A DNA stretch of 64,000 nt from Epiperipatus broadwayi (GCA_028023455.1 JAQFVV010000185.1:2431239-2495238), one strand, 5' to 3'. Positions 9,640 through 23,629 are shown, counted from the first letter of the stretch. A program made the numbers and translations. The notes: generated by a model not told the origin, from the letters alone.

Positions 9640-12600
9640 GAGAGAATAGTGTTAACTGCAAATCAAAAGAAAAATAACAATTTGAAATTTTCCGGCTGAG
9701 ATTTATTTTTATTAGAAAATATTAAAATAAAATATATTTAAATTATTATTGTAATTTTAACAAATAATAGTTAATTGTAAAGTTTTTGTCTTTTTTTAAT
9801 CAAATATGTTAATACAAATCTATAATTCAATATTTATTATTAGATAATATATATACATATCTTTATATCTATAACATGTTTTTTTTTTTTTAAATAAGCA
9901 GTATATATATTTGTTTTTTAATAAAATGTGCAAAATGATATAAATTAAGGTAAATTATATTTTATCAGTGAATGTTGACAATATATGATTTTTTTTTTAA
10001 AAAAAAAAAAGATTCAGACAGTTTAATAACTTACAGAATAAAAAAAAATGCTATTCAGAGTTTTCAAAAATTATTAAATTCTAATATTATCTTTACGTAA
10101 CGTTTTGATATAGTTATAAAACAAATTTCAATTAATATTTTAATTACAATAAAATTCTTTAATTCAGGGTTCGTAAAAAATAATTATTGCGGGGGGGAGG
10201 GATAAAATAAACTGCTTATTTCTCAAACACATGCTTAAGAAATATAGATATAATTTTTCATACTACAATAAATAAAAGCAAAAAGTAAAAATTTTAATTG
10301 ACCACTGCAAAATAAAGATTTCTCTAGACGCAGCAAAAAAGAGAATAGTAAAGGAGAAGATATTTCTCACCAGGGTATTTATTATTACTAAATGCCTAAT
10401 CAAATGATCTCGTATTCATGTTTTATTCCATAGCTAACAGTAACTAGATTTCCATCTACTAACTACCAATTGTTTGGCAACAAAGCTTGGCTTTAGACAA
10501 TCAGCCTTTAGTAAAAAGTTGTAAGATTGTTTTATGCTCGGGAGAAAAGCCTTTTTTTTTTAAATTCTACCCCAAATTATGATATGATAGAAAGCAAATA
10601 TTCTAAACACTTTGCAATGAATTTTATCTATATATGTACAAGCACATATATACAAGCATATATATATATGTAGTTAAAAACACTTTGATTCTTTACTTAA
10701 AAATGTAAAAAAGCAAATTATCAAAAGTTCCTATTGTTTACTTCTTGCATGTGAAACTCACGAAGTGGATAGATTAATATGAGTTTTCACACTTGAAAAA
10801 AAAAATATGAGTTTTCAGTTTCTATATTTAAGATCAAGAAAATGTTTATTTTTCTCAGACGTCTGATAGTTTTTGATTAAGAGATATCAGTATATGAGTA
10901 TTTTTGTCATTGCGTTTGTTTATAGCGGACAATAAAATATGACTATCACTCCTAATGACTGAGTTATCATTAGCTAAAGCAGCAGATTATAAGCAAAGAT
11001 GAGGGATTCCAAAAATTCCCAGATTTTGGCCTAGGTAATTATACACTTACTAATTTTAATATGACTACTTACTCTCCCCATAATGTTTTTAAGTGGAAAA
11101 ATAATGCATTAATTATATTAAAACCTAATCACACATAAAAGAGAGAAAAAGGGCAGAGGTAGATATCCGGAATTTATGAAAGAAAAAAAACTATATTTTA
11201 CAACTTTTTTTTTTTAAGGAAAAAAACTTGGGGAAAAAAAAAAGATAACATTCCTAATAGATCTAAAACACAATATCACCATCATAATTAGTTTAATGTA
11301 AGATACTTGTTAATGCAAACCCAAAGAAATAAAAGCTGCTAAAAAGACAATAATTGCATGTGATAGTTCTAAAATTAAAAGTATTGCAATGAAATTAATT
11401 TGAAATTTATAATTAGTTTAAATTGGTTGCAAAACTTCCAAAATATCTATTATCTAAAGAAATTCCATGAAAAGATATCAAATACTTTATTAAAGTAGCT
11501 AGAAAATAAAATAAAAAATGTATTTAACAATATTTATTTTTAGTAAAAAAAATAAATAAATAAATAGTGACAATATGAAAAGAAATGAAGTTTAGAAGAC
11601 AGAATTTTATTTTAGTAAAATGATAAAAAAAGTGTTAATAATAATAAGAGGAATGTGAGAAGTAAGGGGAAATATAATTAAGAAATAAATTGCAGTATAG
11701 AAAAGTAAAATTGTCAAAGTTGAAAAATTTGTACTTATTTTTTCAGGAATAAAAAGAAAATGAAAATAATTTCTCATTTCTAAACTAGAGATGACTTCAT
11801 TAAATGCATGGGAATATTACATAAGAGTTGGATACTAGTAACAGCTAGCAAAGCAGATTAATCATCAACAACGTAGACTATCTAGTGTGGCATATTCCAA
11901 ACAAAAAGGTGAGAACTTGCAATTTTTAAAAACAAATGATATACAAATTTCTGGATATTTTACATCTGTGAAATAACCAAAATAATGAGCAGGAATTGTC
12001 AAAACACTGTAGTTTTAGATTAGAAAAAGCATTTGAGCAGTAAACATAAAGCTTTGAAATATTATGACTTAAGTCTATAATATTGTCATGTTCAAAAGAA
12101 TATTTATCACAAGGTGTCAAAAGTTATTAGACAATGTGATGTCACCAATAAAGTCACCAACAGCACTGTTATTAGCGACATTAGAAGAAAGGCAAAAAGT
12201 AAGATTAAAGATAAATATTTAAAAACATTAAAATAATTTTCAGTGCATTTTTAAAAACATTAAAATAATTTTCAGTGGATTTTTAAAAATAAAAAAATAA
12301 TAAGTGATAGTTATAAATTAAAATATTAATCCAATTTTAATATAGATAAATCTGTAACAGATAAAATAATCTTAAAATTGAACTTGATTGCTGTCATTAC
12401 CAGTAATTTAATTTTATAAGTTAATTTGCTTTTAAGGCTAAGAAAAAGATATATGTGTTCTACTAATACTTACTTATGACTATAAGTCAAATAGTGATGG
12501 GTGGAGAGACCCATGTTAAAATTAAAATGGAACCAAAAGCAAATAAAAAAAAAGCGAATGCGTATTAGTAAGATTATGAAACATGTAAGAAACTGAAATG

Positions 12601-15390
12601 AAGGTAGGTTAGATTTGATACTAAATTAAATTGGCAGTAGATGGACATCTGTAAAATTAATCTCAATCACAAAGTAGAAAAATGTCATACGTGATAGACA
12701 TGGATATTGCCTTATATTATATAACATCTTATTTTTAATAATAAAAAATCCACGACATTAATATTTGGTATTAAATTATATTGGTGACATAAACAAAATA
12801 TTTTAGTATAACATATATTTTTTAAAATAATAAATAATCAAAAACTAAACAAACATTAAAAGCAAAAAAAAAGATATATATTATATACTAAAAATAAAAT
12901 TAACTTTAGCATGATAAATGTTACCTACAAAATTTATATTTTCTGCAAATAAAAAGCATTTTAGCATGATAATTTGCATGCTTGATTTTTATTTTCCTGC
13001 GTAAGGAAGTAAAAATGCGTTATTAAACTAAATAACTCTAAAATAATTATTTTTTTTCTTTTTCCGACTTCGATTTCTTCCTTTTTCTTTTTGTATACCT
13101 TAAATAATCTAATTTGAAGAGAATATTTTTTTATTGGACTTTATTTAAAAACAAAATTTAACTTCTTTGAATATATATAATTTCAAAAACTGTTTAAGAA
13201 AAACAAAATCTAAAATAACTCACTACATCGTTAAATAAAGATGTTTCACTAAAGCAATAAATACCGTCTGCAAAAAACGAATTGCTTTATTTCGCGGGTC
13301 TATAATGGAACAAAATTATTTAAATGATTAGAAAACCTCGTTTTTGCCACTTTATCAATCATTAATCTTTTCCCTCCAGAACTGAGTCTTATGCATAACT
13401 ATATGTTAACTACTTCTATGAGTCATCACAAAAAACAGATCTTCCTGAGCTTTATTTAAATGTTTCAGAATACAGGAATACAATCCATAACTGACTAATA
13501 GGAATATCTATCTAATACAAAAAAAAAATCTATGCAGAGTTGCAACATCACCACTATCTGGCCCTATTATTCCATTTTTAAACTCAATTCAAATGTATTT
13601 AACTCTATCAATAATAAATTTATGCAAATGGCATTATGTACTCAAGCATTCTAACATAACAACTTCTCAAACAAAGCATCACAATATATATTCTTTACTT
13701 CATCTACATGGTCCCTCAAATGCAACATCATTTGTAATTATAAAATGGTAATTAAATAATTTCAAATAGCGATCTTTCACGCAAATCAAAAAAACAAAGC
13801 AACAATCTATCTCTATTAAAAATTTCCTTGTACTATATATTTTACTATTTCAATAATAGAATTAAAACTTGAAGAATAAATATACACATTAGATATCATC
13901 AAAATTAACTTCAGAAAACATATATTAAAAACAGTCATTTTATATGTTAGAGATATTAATAATGAAAAAGAAATATCGCATATTTTCCTTCAATATTTCA
14001 CCACAATGATGTTTATATATTATGAAACCTAAAATTTTCCAAAATACATTATACTTTATTCTTTTATAATTAAATAATCTATACATTTTAATATGGAAAT
14101 CCAATAATTAGCTATCCCAAGAAGTATCTATCCATATTGATCATTTTACTTTCTCATTAAAATACAACAATATTAGTGCATGTTAATGTATAAAACTAAA
14201 ATCATCTATATTTATTGAAAATCAGATTTTCAAAGTTTTTGATCTGTATTAGGGGGAAGGTTTTTAATTATTAACCAATCATGCTTTGGCAGCTTACTTT
14301 CACATGCTCAAACATCCAAGTAAAAAAATTGAGAAAAGAGAGTTATAAAAAAGATAATGTTACAAAATATAGGCTTTCATTATAGATTATACATTGACAA
14401 CCTTTAGTTTAAAACCTTTCTCAAGAAAACTGAAATTTTAAAAACAATGTTATTCTTAAAACTCTATTGTTTTTAGACAAGTGTGCTAAAAATGAGATTT
14501 TTGTGATAAAAAAAGAAGTCTATTAAAATAACAAAATTGACTCAAATAATAATAATCCTAATAACAATACTGAAGTTATATATATATACTTACATATATA
14601 TACTTCATGCAAATTTATATCTAAATAATTTTAAACTATGTTAAAAAAAAAATTAAAAAAAATTTATTAAATTTACTAAAGGCTCCTATATATGTGTGTG
14701 TTAGAAAGAGTCGATAGGAATTAGCTGGGATTAGATAAATAATTAGTAATATTCAAATGCAAAATAGATTCAAGAAAATTATGAGAAAAACAATTAATTA
14801 AAATTCAATTAGTTAAAATTCTTGAACATTATATTTTAATAAAACTGTTAAATGCAGAATTAATTACAGAGCTAAGATACATTTATAATTGTTATTAAAA
14901 CCTTATCTAATTAATAAAAAATAAGATAATCACATTATATTGTATATTTCCAAGAATGTTTACAATGTTTGATCTGCAGTAAAAATATATTAGTTAATGC
15001 TTGATTACTGCATGGAAAATGGAAGTAAACAAAAGGTATTCAGAATTTAGAAAATTTTTTCTAATTGATAATCAAGTACATGATTAACTGATAATTAAAC
15101 TGATCAAAATTATTATCAGCAAAAATATTTTTAACTAAAACTAATCCGAATGCCTTTTGTATAAACACCTAAGACATTGTAAAAACAGCATCTTTAATGA
15201 AAAATTTATCAAGTTGGTCTTTCTTTGACGAAAATTTGTCAAGTCAGTATTTATGAGAAAATTCTGCAACATCAACTTTTTTGGAGATAAATTCTTCAAG
15301 CTCTTTTTTATGAAAAATTCTTAAAGCTAGTCTTTTGAAAAATCTCTTCAAGATCTCCATTCAGTAAGTTCTAAGAAGTTCAATTATTAT
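9640..15390. other. AT-rich intergenic DNA without recognisable genes
   Basis: Only short incidental frames are present, such as 64 codons at 11,926-12,120 (minus strand). Small features are a G-rich run near 10,190, short TATA-type stretches near 10,620-10,670, and a 36-bp tandem duplication at about 12,225-12,292. No domain, RNA gene or transposon end was recognised. Confidence 0.6.
12225..12292 (+). repeat. Two-copy tandem duplication (about 36 bp)
   Basis: The string TTTAAAAACATTAAAATAAT followed by TTTCAGTG occurs twice in immediate succession with one base difference. Confidence 0.85.
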
Positions 15391-15397
15391 TTAGTTG

Positions 15398-15703
15398 CTA
15401 AAAGCCATGCAGAATGAGATGTGAGTAGAAAGCTTGTTTCTGCTTCATCTTCACAATCCCAGGATAGTATAAGTTTGGGATACTAATGAAATTGGTAAAC
15501 TGTTGCCCAACTTGTGCTGTCATTCCTGCCATTATAAAAATGAATTTGTCCTGCTGGTCTGCCATGCATTTATTCAAGAAATAAACTACATAGCCAATTA
15601 TGTCACCCTCAGCCATATTGTGTTCAAAAGAACCAGGCTGTCTCCATGAAAACCAATTAATTATTATCTGAGGAAATGGCCATCCAGGACCATGTAAATT
15701 GTG
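15398..15703 (-). CDS. Possible terminal coding exon or fragment of an unidentified protein
   Basis: On the minus strand, an open frame of 101 codons begins right after a TAG that could serve as a splice acceptor (TTTCATAG, ending 15,704) and runs to a stop at 15,398. An internal Met lies at 15,616. The composition is balanced (Trp, Pro, Gly, Asp, Gln and Met all frequent), unlike the Phe/Ile/Lys/Asn-rich chance frames elsewhere in the window. The N-terminal part has a His-Gly-Pro-Gly-Trp-Pro stretch, and the middle has a hydrophobic Tyr-Val-Val-Tyr-Phe-Leu stretch. I do not recognise the family. It could be the last exon of a gene, a retrocopy fragment or a repeat-derived frame. No upstream exons were located. 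Confidence 0.3.
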   Translation of the reverse strand, partial: HNLHGPGWPFPQIIINWFSWRQPGSFEHNMAEGDIIGYVVYFLNKCMADQQDKFIFIMAGMTAQVGQQFTNFISIPNLYYPGIVKMKQKQAFYSHLILHGF

Positions 15704-15840
15704 CTATGAAAGCTCCACATCATTATATTTATATGTTTCTCTTTATATCTTACCATATTTTTAATTCCTTCATGAAGGTAATTGTAGAACATTAAACTTT
15801 ATTCATGAGATCTCTGCAATTCTGTTAGACCAGTAAAACA

Positions 15841-15945
15841 ATTAATATATATATATATATATATGATGTTTTTTGTTTGCATTGTTTATTTAATTAATAT
15901 ATATATATATATATATGATGTTTTTTGTTTGCATTGTTTATTTAT
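15841..15945 (+). repeat. Two-copy 52-bp tandem duplication containing (AT)n
   Basis: A TAATATATAT tract followed by GATGTTTTTTGTTTGCATTG and TTTATTTA occurs twice head to tail, offset by 52 bp. Confidence 0.9.
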
Positions 15946-15959
15946 TTTTGTCCTATTTT

Positions 15960-18900
15960 TCTTTTAATATTAGGTTTTACTTTAATATTATACATATACA
16001 TTAAACTAACTTGTATTTTGTTAAGAATGCTCAAATATATTGCTAGATATGGTCATTTTTAAGACACACATATATGCTAGATTTAGTACTTGAGGATCAG
16101 GTGATGGCAGGCTATTTTGTAAACATATTTTCATTTCTTGAATTCCAAGAGTCATTCACCACTAAAAAAAAAAGCTAATTAATCAAAAGCAGAGAGAGAG
16201 AGAGAGAGAGATGTTTTTAATCCCCTTCCCTCACCTGGCTCAAAGATTTTATTTTTCTTAAAAAAATAATGTCATGCATTTCAATTAAAACTTTACTCTC
16301 ACAATTATCAAAATTTTAAAAAGTTTTTTTAAAAAAAATAGAAAAATAAATTGGATTAGTTTAAAAAAAAACAATGTTAAAAATATTAATTTATATTCTT
16401 TTGAAGGGGTAAATATATGTCATTAAATTTGTTAGCTTCATTAGTGTTTCATTAAAATGATATATTTTCATTACAGATCTCTTGAGTTACCATATGAATA
16501 TTACACACCTTAATATGTGTGAGTACAATCTCTAGAAGGAACCTTCAATTAAGCAGGAAATATTCAAATATTTTATTGATTTTTTAAGTATTTATATTGA
16601 ATAAATAGTTAAGCTTTAATTCAGACAATTAAAGTAATATATGACCACTTGTTCAAACTTATAATGTGGAGACTCATACTTGTTTTTGTTTTCTTTTAAT
16701 TTACAAACTTTCATAATTTAGAATTACTTTTAATGATCTTTTCTTTAATTAAATTGCTTGCTGAATTAATTACATATTTTGCTTAACTTGTGTTTTTGTT
16801 CCTCAAGCAGATGTTCATACCTGCTTTGTGAAAATGGATTTTCCATGTATTCTTTAGATATGGTCATGCCAAGATGTATGTATCTCATACTTTTATAATT
16901 GAAGAACCTGTGCTGTTGTCTGTAATATTATTATCAGTGCAAATTAATTTTTTGCTTGATAGTAATACAGTTGTTACTGATAGGGGAAGACATTCATTCC
17001 TGCTTTATATGATCCTCTGATATGATGAAATTTTTGAATATGGCTTTGTCAAAGCAGGTGTACCCCATCTTGTTTAATGTATTTTAAAGCCATATCTTGA
17101 AAGCATGCAGTCAGTCATAATTCTAAGTGCAGTGCAGTCATTTATTAAATAATTCTACTTTAACCCTGCTTGATCAATAGTCGAACCATTGTACAATATC
17201 CACCTGGTGATTATTAAAACACATGAAGCTTTTAATTCCTCTATTGTTTGTAAGTTAGTGATAATTAAGCAATTTAGTTGCTAATTAATTTTTTTAACCT
17301 GTAATAAACACAATATAATCTTTGGTTTAAATCTAGACATATGAACTTTAATTTCACTTTTTTTTTATTGTTACTAATAAATCTACATACACATAACCTC
17401 TCACATCTGTGTCTTGTTTATCATAATTAGTATTTATTTTTACTTTTAAGAGTCTCTTGTATCTCCATGACTTCAGTGGCATATAAGAAAAAGTGCATAT
17501 ACATTAATATCAGATTTAATATTTACATGGAAATTCACCTGGGGACATAGGTAATGATGTTTAACTTCGTATTGTTTATAATACTGATTATAAAGACACA
17601 CAGATATTTGAGCATGACTATTGCTTGATTCCTAAGATTAGTTTTGCTGACTATACTAATCTAACTGTTACACTATTGATTCTCTTAATTTTGTTTTTCT
17701 GTAATTACTCAAAAGGTTTTAGCACTGGAATATATGACAAAAGAAGGCTAAGTTGAAGGAATAAAATAGCATACAAACTACAGATAATAACCAATTTATT
17801 TTATTAAATGACTCTAATCCTATCATATCCTTGAAAATTATAAGCATGCCCTAAAAACTCAGTTTATTTATGTTCTTTTTGATTCCTGAAACTATTATAG
17901 CAGTACAACAAATAAATAACTTTATAATCTTAATATAATAAAAATATTACAAAAACCAATAGCTTTTTTTGGCTTATGGCTTTTTAAAAGTCACAGCAAT
18001 GGAAGACAATTAATAATACAGTGTTGTACTTACACTTGATTGATTTTTATATACAGTGTACTTGAAATTTAGATTTTGTTGTTTCTATTATTATATGATT
18101 AATTGTAGATAACAGTTTCTTTATTGATAATTATATAACATATGGGAAATTTGATTGGTTATATTTGCAATCTTTCCAAATGACAGGCATTTGATTTTAG
18201 GGAATTATGATAAAAAAAATGAATTGGAAATTTCAAAAAAATATAATAATAACAAGTAATATATTAGAGAGAGAGAGACATACAATTATTGCTCATAAAC
18301 TTTAATTAAATATAGCTTGCTATATTTAAGTTAAAATTAAAAATCACTCTCAGATTCTTAATATGTTCAGATGTTCTTTTAACATTACTGTTATGATTAT
18401 TCAACCACTATCAAAAAAAAAAAAATACCAATGCTATTTAATATTCAAGACACTAGTTCTTTATTGATAAAAATACTTAGAAAATTTTTTGGATGTTCAC
18501 AGTAATTGCACAACATTCCAAGATATATAAAATTTTTGGAATACTGTTTAACCATTACTTAAACTATGACAAATCAATTCACATGAATTTTATTTTGTGA
18601 CATTAATATAAGAGGAATAAATTCCTAGTCATAATTTTATAGATTATATATATAATTTAGAAACTGTAATTGATTTATTAATTATAAACCATTACATGAA
18701 AATATTTTTTATATTATAAAAATTTTATACCCCATCTAATTATAAGAGCAGGAAGAAAGCAAGTATATGATGTAATATTTATTTGTACATTATATCATAT
18801 AGTCTTTAATATTATTCTTAAGACAAAACTAATTTTAATATTCCACTCAGGCTACAAGAAAACATTTTAAGATTTAGCAACAGTCTTATACACTTGTATC

Positions 18901-20600
18901 TTTTATCATATCTAAATAATATTTCTTTTTAGAATATTCTACAAAAGTAACTTATAATGAATCCAGTAAGTGTATCTTATAATGCAAATGCTCTTTTTAA
19001 TGTCAATGGAAAAAGTTTAATAATTGTTTTTAACTTCATCTATCCCTACAAAAATCAGAATAATAAACTAAACTTATCAGAATCAGATTATTTTTTTATT
19101 AAAACATCCTACAAAATTTCTACTTTCCAATACATTACTATTATATTACATTATAGTAATGCATCTTCTGTATTTTTAATTCCAAATTTCAGCCTATTAG
19201 TTCTGACATAAAATTAAATAATGTTTTTCAAATTAATTTTTGATGTAAGTCAAAAATTCTAAAATGTGGGTTTTATTTAATGTGATTTAGTTCAACATAT
19301 TGACTGAAATCAATTAACCATATCAATAAGTTATTAATTCAGATTTATATAAATTAAATTCTGTCTATAATTTGAAACAACAAAACTATGTGTATATCAA
19401 TGTGGCTGTCAAACAGAGTACCCTTATAAAATATTTCATAAAATATTTATTTTTTTAACATATAGATGTAAAAGTATTTGTTTTATACATTGTAATGAAT
19501 CATAGGATTACAAGATAAAGAATTGAATAAATATATACATCAATAAATATATATATATATATATATATTTATTCAATTCTTTATATATACAAGATAAAGA
19601 ATTGAATAAATATATACATCAATAAATTATTCTGTAACCAAAAGGGATATCAGAATTAAAATCTCAGATGCATTATTGCTTTTTTTTTCAATCCATTTTA
19701 TTGATTATCTTGCAGAAGCAGTTAAATGATATGGGTGATAAAGGATAATTGTTTATGTGCTTTCTATGTGACTTTAATTATAGCTTCATACATTTAAATG
19801 ACAAACACATCATCCTCCAATTATACATCTCAGTAAATCTAACACTATTAAAAAACCTCTTAATGTGATGGTAAATAGTTTGCTGTGTATCTGATGATCC
19901 CAGATGAGCAACACTTATAAATAGATTGTAGGTACTATTTACCAATCTATATAATTTAAACATTATTTCCTCCAATACTAACTTTATGCATGATGGTTAT
20001 TAATTAATATACACCAACTTAAAATTCAGCATTATTATCATACAAAGCAAATAATATTCTATAACTCATATAAGTATATAGAATTAAGAACAAAAAAATA
20101 GATATTAGCAAAGCAAATAATTTAATGAAATAGGTTTTTGAACATGATACAAGTGTACATTTCATAAATCAAATAATTAATAAACTTAACGTTTGTAACA
20201 ATTTGTTTTTTATAGTTTTAAAATTAACATATTATTGTATTCTCATTTTTATTATAACAGATATCAGTCTAAAACATAATGAAACTTTTTATATTTTTAA
20301 AAGTGAACAATCTAGATTGACGTATGATTTTTAATCATATATAAACAAATATTGAAATAATTTATATATGATCATTAAAAAAAATTCTCTTGAAATTGAA
20401 AATCAGGTTCCTAATTCCATTGAATACAAATGTCTATTATATGTAAAAGGAAAAGAAAATATTATCTTCAAAAATTAATAACATATTAAGGAGTAAATGC
20501 CATATAGTAAGTAATAATAATACTATTAAATATTTTTAAAATTAATAATAAAAAAACATTATAAACTAAATAAACGAATAAATATAAACATTTTCAAAAT
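15960..20600. other. Intergenic DNA, slightly less AT-rich at 16.0-17.3 kb
   Basis: No gene is recognised. There are (AG)n runs at about 16,192-16,210 and 18,268-18,280. Short strings recur (TAGATATGGTCAT near 16,045 and 16,855; GTCAAAGCAGGTG near 17,050), suggesting decayed repeats. Frames at 18,957-19,211 (plus) and 19,778-19,975 (minus) have the composition expected of chance frames. Confidence 0.5.
19518..19626. repeat. Small inverted plus direct repeat around (TA)n
   Basis: AAGAATTGAATAAATATATA occurs at about 19,518 and again at about 19,595. Its complement TATATTTATTCAATTCTTTA lies between them, so one copy can form a hairpin across the TA run. Confidence 0.8.
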
Positions 20601-20613
20601 TTGTTTTTCACTT

Positions 20614-20817
20614 TTCTGGGTAATTTTAATATTCACATAAATTTTCTGGATATTCATACAGAAACGGTAAGCTATATAATTTAAATTTAGTTTTTATTAA
20701 TGCTTAGCAAGCATGCTAAGCATTAATAAACGCTGGATTTAAATTATATTGACTATCTTTTCTGTATGAATAACCAGAACATTATTTATGTAAATATTCT
20801 TTTAGTTCTGTAGAATA
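20614..20817. repeat. Foldback element 1 (arms about 95-105 bp)
   Basis: The arms meet at TGCTTAGCAAGCATGCTAAG (centre about 20,711). Pairing extends outward through TTTATTAATGC, TATTCATACAGAAA and ACATAAAT strings to about 20,614 and 20,817, with some mismatches. There is no coding content. It resembles a hairpin MITE, but no target-site duplication is clear. Confidence 0.8.
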
Positions 20818-20829
20818 ATTCAAACTAAA

Positions 20830-21395
20830 TATATAAATTCAACATTCCTCTTCTTTTTAAAACTTGTTTTATTCCAAACTATAATTTTCTTTCTCTTCCA
20901 TACAACATTTGAACTACATTCTGTAGTCATTATCAAGTTTCCTTAAAAAAATAATAATAAAAATAAAAAACAAAAATAATAACACAAATAAATAAAATAT
21001 TAATACATTCCAAATATATAATATTCAAATAAAACCATAATATTATTATAATCTACAAATACAATTATTTACCTCCTTCCCCATCTTTAATTATTTTTTT
21101 AAAAATACCTTTATAATTTAATACTCTTCTTATACAAATTTATATAAGAAGAGTATTAAATTATAAAGGTTTTTTTTTTAAGGTATTAATATTTTATCTA
21201 TTTGTGTTATTATTTTTGTTTTTTATTTTTATTTATTTTATTACTATTATTATTATTTTTAAGGAAACTTGATAATGACTACAGAATGTAGTTGAAACGT
21301 TGTATGGAAGAGAAAGAAAATTATAGTTTGGAATAAAACAAGTTTTAAAAAGAAAAGGAATGTTGAATTTATATATTTATTATCATGGAGCTATA
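20830..21395. repeat. Foldback element 2 (arms about 230-300 bp)
   Basis: The arms meet around 21,138 (ATACTCTTCTTATA and its complement) and extend outward through TTGATAATGACTACAGAATG, GTATGGAAGAGAAAGAAAAT and AGGAATGTTGAATTTATATA with their complements. The left arm is about 72 bp longer, because of extra AT-rich sequence at about 21,000-21,090. It starts within about 15 bp of the end of foldback element 1. It is probably a non-autonomous transposon or foldback MITE. Confidence 0.85.
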
Positions 21396-21399
21396 ATTT

Positions 21400-22240
21400 A
21401 AAAAGAAAAAGAAGTGAAAAGTTGTGTGTATAATTATATTTATAATTCAAACTACTACTATGCACAATGTAAATTCTTTTTAATAAGAATTTTTTTATTG
21501 CATTGAGGATACTTTTTTGGGCAACAGTTACAAATTTTATTACATATTTACCATTATGATGGAGGTTTTTCAGTTAGATCTTTCATATACAACCAGTATT
21601 CATAAGAGAGTGAGGTAAGTCCAAAAATTGGAAATAACACTTCCAAAGTATCTTGACAGGAATATAGTTGGGAAATTCAGTTACTTTGAATTGCTTTTAT
21701 TATTATAAAAAATATTAAAGCTTTGAAAGCTGTTCTTAAGAATTTATTAAGTCTACTGTAGTAAAAAAAAATATGGGTGTGATTTTTTTAACAGTTTTTT
21801 CAAAATGTCCAATATGTTAATTCCTGTGATCTTTTTTTAAATTTTATTAAAATTTGCTTTTCCCTCAATTGCACACTATCAAAGGATACCAATTTCAGCT
21901 TCTATATGGATAATCAAGATCTTCTTGCTGGATGTCCACTGCATATTAAATAGATAAATAAAAACATGAATTTTTTAATGTTTGAAACTCTCAACTTATA
22001 ACATTGTTTCATGAGGCTATATTATTTTTGATTTATTAATTTTATTTCGGTTGTTTTCCTCGTGCCTTCCGTTTGATGGCATTGATGCTAATCAAAAACA
22101 CATACATATTATGATTCCGGGCTGGGCCTGTGATTCTATCTATATAAATATCGGCTTTTTTAGTTTTGTAATAGGAAATTAAAGGAACTAATAGTAAATA
22201 ATATTACTATTTAAAAAACAAAAATTTAGAAATTCACATT
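21400..22240. other. Intergenic DNA
   Basis: No gene is recognised. A TATAAATATCGGC string near 22,143-22,155 and a GAGTGAGGTAAGTCC donor-like string near 21,608-21,622 are isolated. Confidence 0.5.
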
Positions 22241-23275
22241 AAATTTAAAAATGATACCCGAATAATTGATGTTTTTTGGACAGTAATTAATCATAAAATG
22301 GGTTGTTTTTATTTGTGTGTATCTATAAAAAGTTAAGATATTCTTTAATAGAAAATAATATGCAATTATGCATTTTTCAATTTACACAAAATTTCTACAT
22401 TCACACTAAATTTAAAAATGATACACGAGTAATTTGCTTTTTTTTTTTAACAGTAATTAATCAGAAAGTAGGTTCTTTTTGTTAATGTGTATATATAAAA
22501 TGTACCTTTCTTTAAATACTACATTTAAAAATGATACCCGACTATTTTGCATTTTTTTGGACAGTAATGAATTAGAAAGTGGATTGTTTTTTGTTAGTGT
22601 GTAGATATCAAAAGTAATATTATTTAAATACTAAATTTAAAAATGATTCCCGAATAATTTCTTTTTTTGGCATTATCAGTAATTAATCAGAAAGTGAGAT
22701 TTATATTCTTTGTGTGTATATATATAAAGTTACTGTCTTTTTTGAATAGAAAATAATACGCAATTCTACATTATTCAATTTACCCACAACATTTAAAAAT
22801 TTACACTAAATTTCCAAATGATACCGAACTAATTTGTTTTTTTTTTTTTTTTTTTTTTTTTTTTGGACAGTAATTAATCAGAAAGTGGGTTCTTTTTGTT
22901 AGTGTGTATATATAAAAAGGTACCATTGTTTTAATACTAAATTTTAAAATGATACCAGGATATTTTGCATTTTTTGGACAGTAATTAATCAGAAAGTTAG
23001 TTTTTTTTTTTTTTTTTGTTATTGTGTATATATAAAAAGTACTGTAATTCAAATACAGTACTACGTTTAAAAATCAAACCCGACTAATTTGCTTTTTTTT
23101 TTTTTTGGACAGTAATTAATCAGAAACTGGATTGTTTTTGTTAATGTGTGTACATATAAAAACTAATCTTATTTAAATAGTAAATGTAAAAATAATACCC
23201 AACTAATTTTCTTTTTTTTTTTTTTGGACAGTACTGGTTTGTTTTTGTTTGTGCATATATATCAAAAGTAACTTG
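22240..23275 (+). repeat. Minisatellite, eight degenerate copies of a 110-190 bp unit
   Basis: Each copy contains AAAATGATACCCGA, a T-run, a GGACAGTAATTAATCAGAAA core, then T-rich sequence and GTGTGTATATATAAAAAGT. Cores start near 22,279, 22,450, 22,561, 22,677, 22,866, 22,979, 23,108 and 23,227. Most spacings are 111-129 bp, but two are 171 and 189 bp because copies 1 and 4 carry an extra segment of about 60 bp (GAAAATAATATGCAATT-like). The minus-strand frame across it is only the repeat translated. Confidence 0.9.
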
Positions 23276-23625
23276 TCATGGATGAATTCTCGCGAAAACG
23301 TTACTTTTCATGTGATCATCAAAATACTGCTCTGCCGCACACTTAAAAGCAATTTTTGAGGGTTACCCATTCGTAATGGAACATTCATAACATTGTTAAT
23401 AAAGTTACAATGTAACAGTAGGTTAGAGCACTTGAAAAAAAAAACCTTTGTAATAAAATTTTAAATAATTACGACAGGCTAAAATCCACATACTCTCACA
23501 TGAAAGTATAGAGAAAATAGACATTCTAGCATTATGATAGTTAATAACACAACCAACTATGGCAGCCAATAAGGCATTTGTCTGTGCTTTTAGCATAGAA
23601 AAAAGCCAGAGTGGCTAGTCGGTGA
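23276..23625. other. Unique spacer between two minisatellites
   Basis: This stretch is less AT-rich than its surroundings (for example TCTCGCGAAAACG and CTGCTCTGCCGCACAC near 23,290-23,332). No ORF, RNA gene or transposon end is recognised. Confidence 0.4.
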
Positions 23626-23629
23626 GGAC

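Noticed and set aside
22801-23052. 83-codon minus-strand frame with repeated Ile-Asn-Tyr-Cys-Pro-Lys
   Set aside because: Translation of the minisatellite; poly-Lys stretches come from T-runs.
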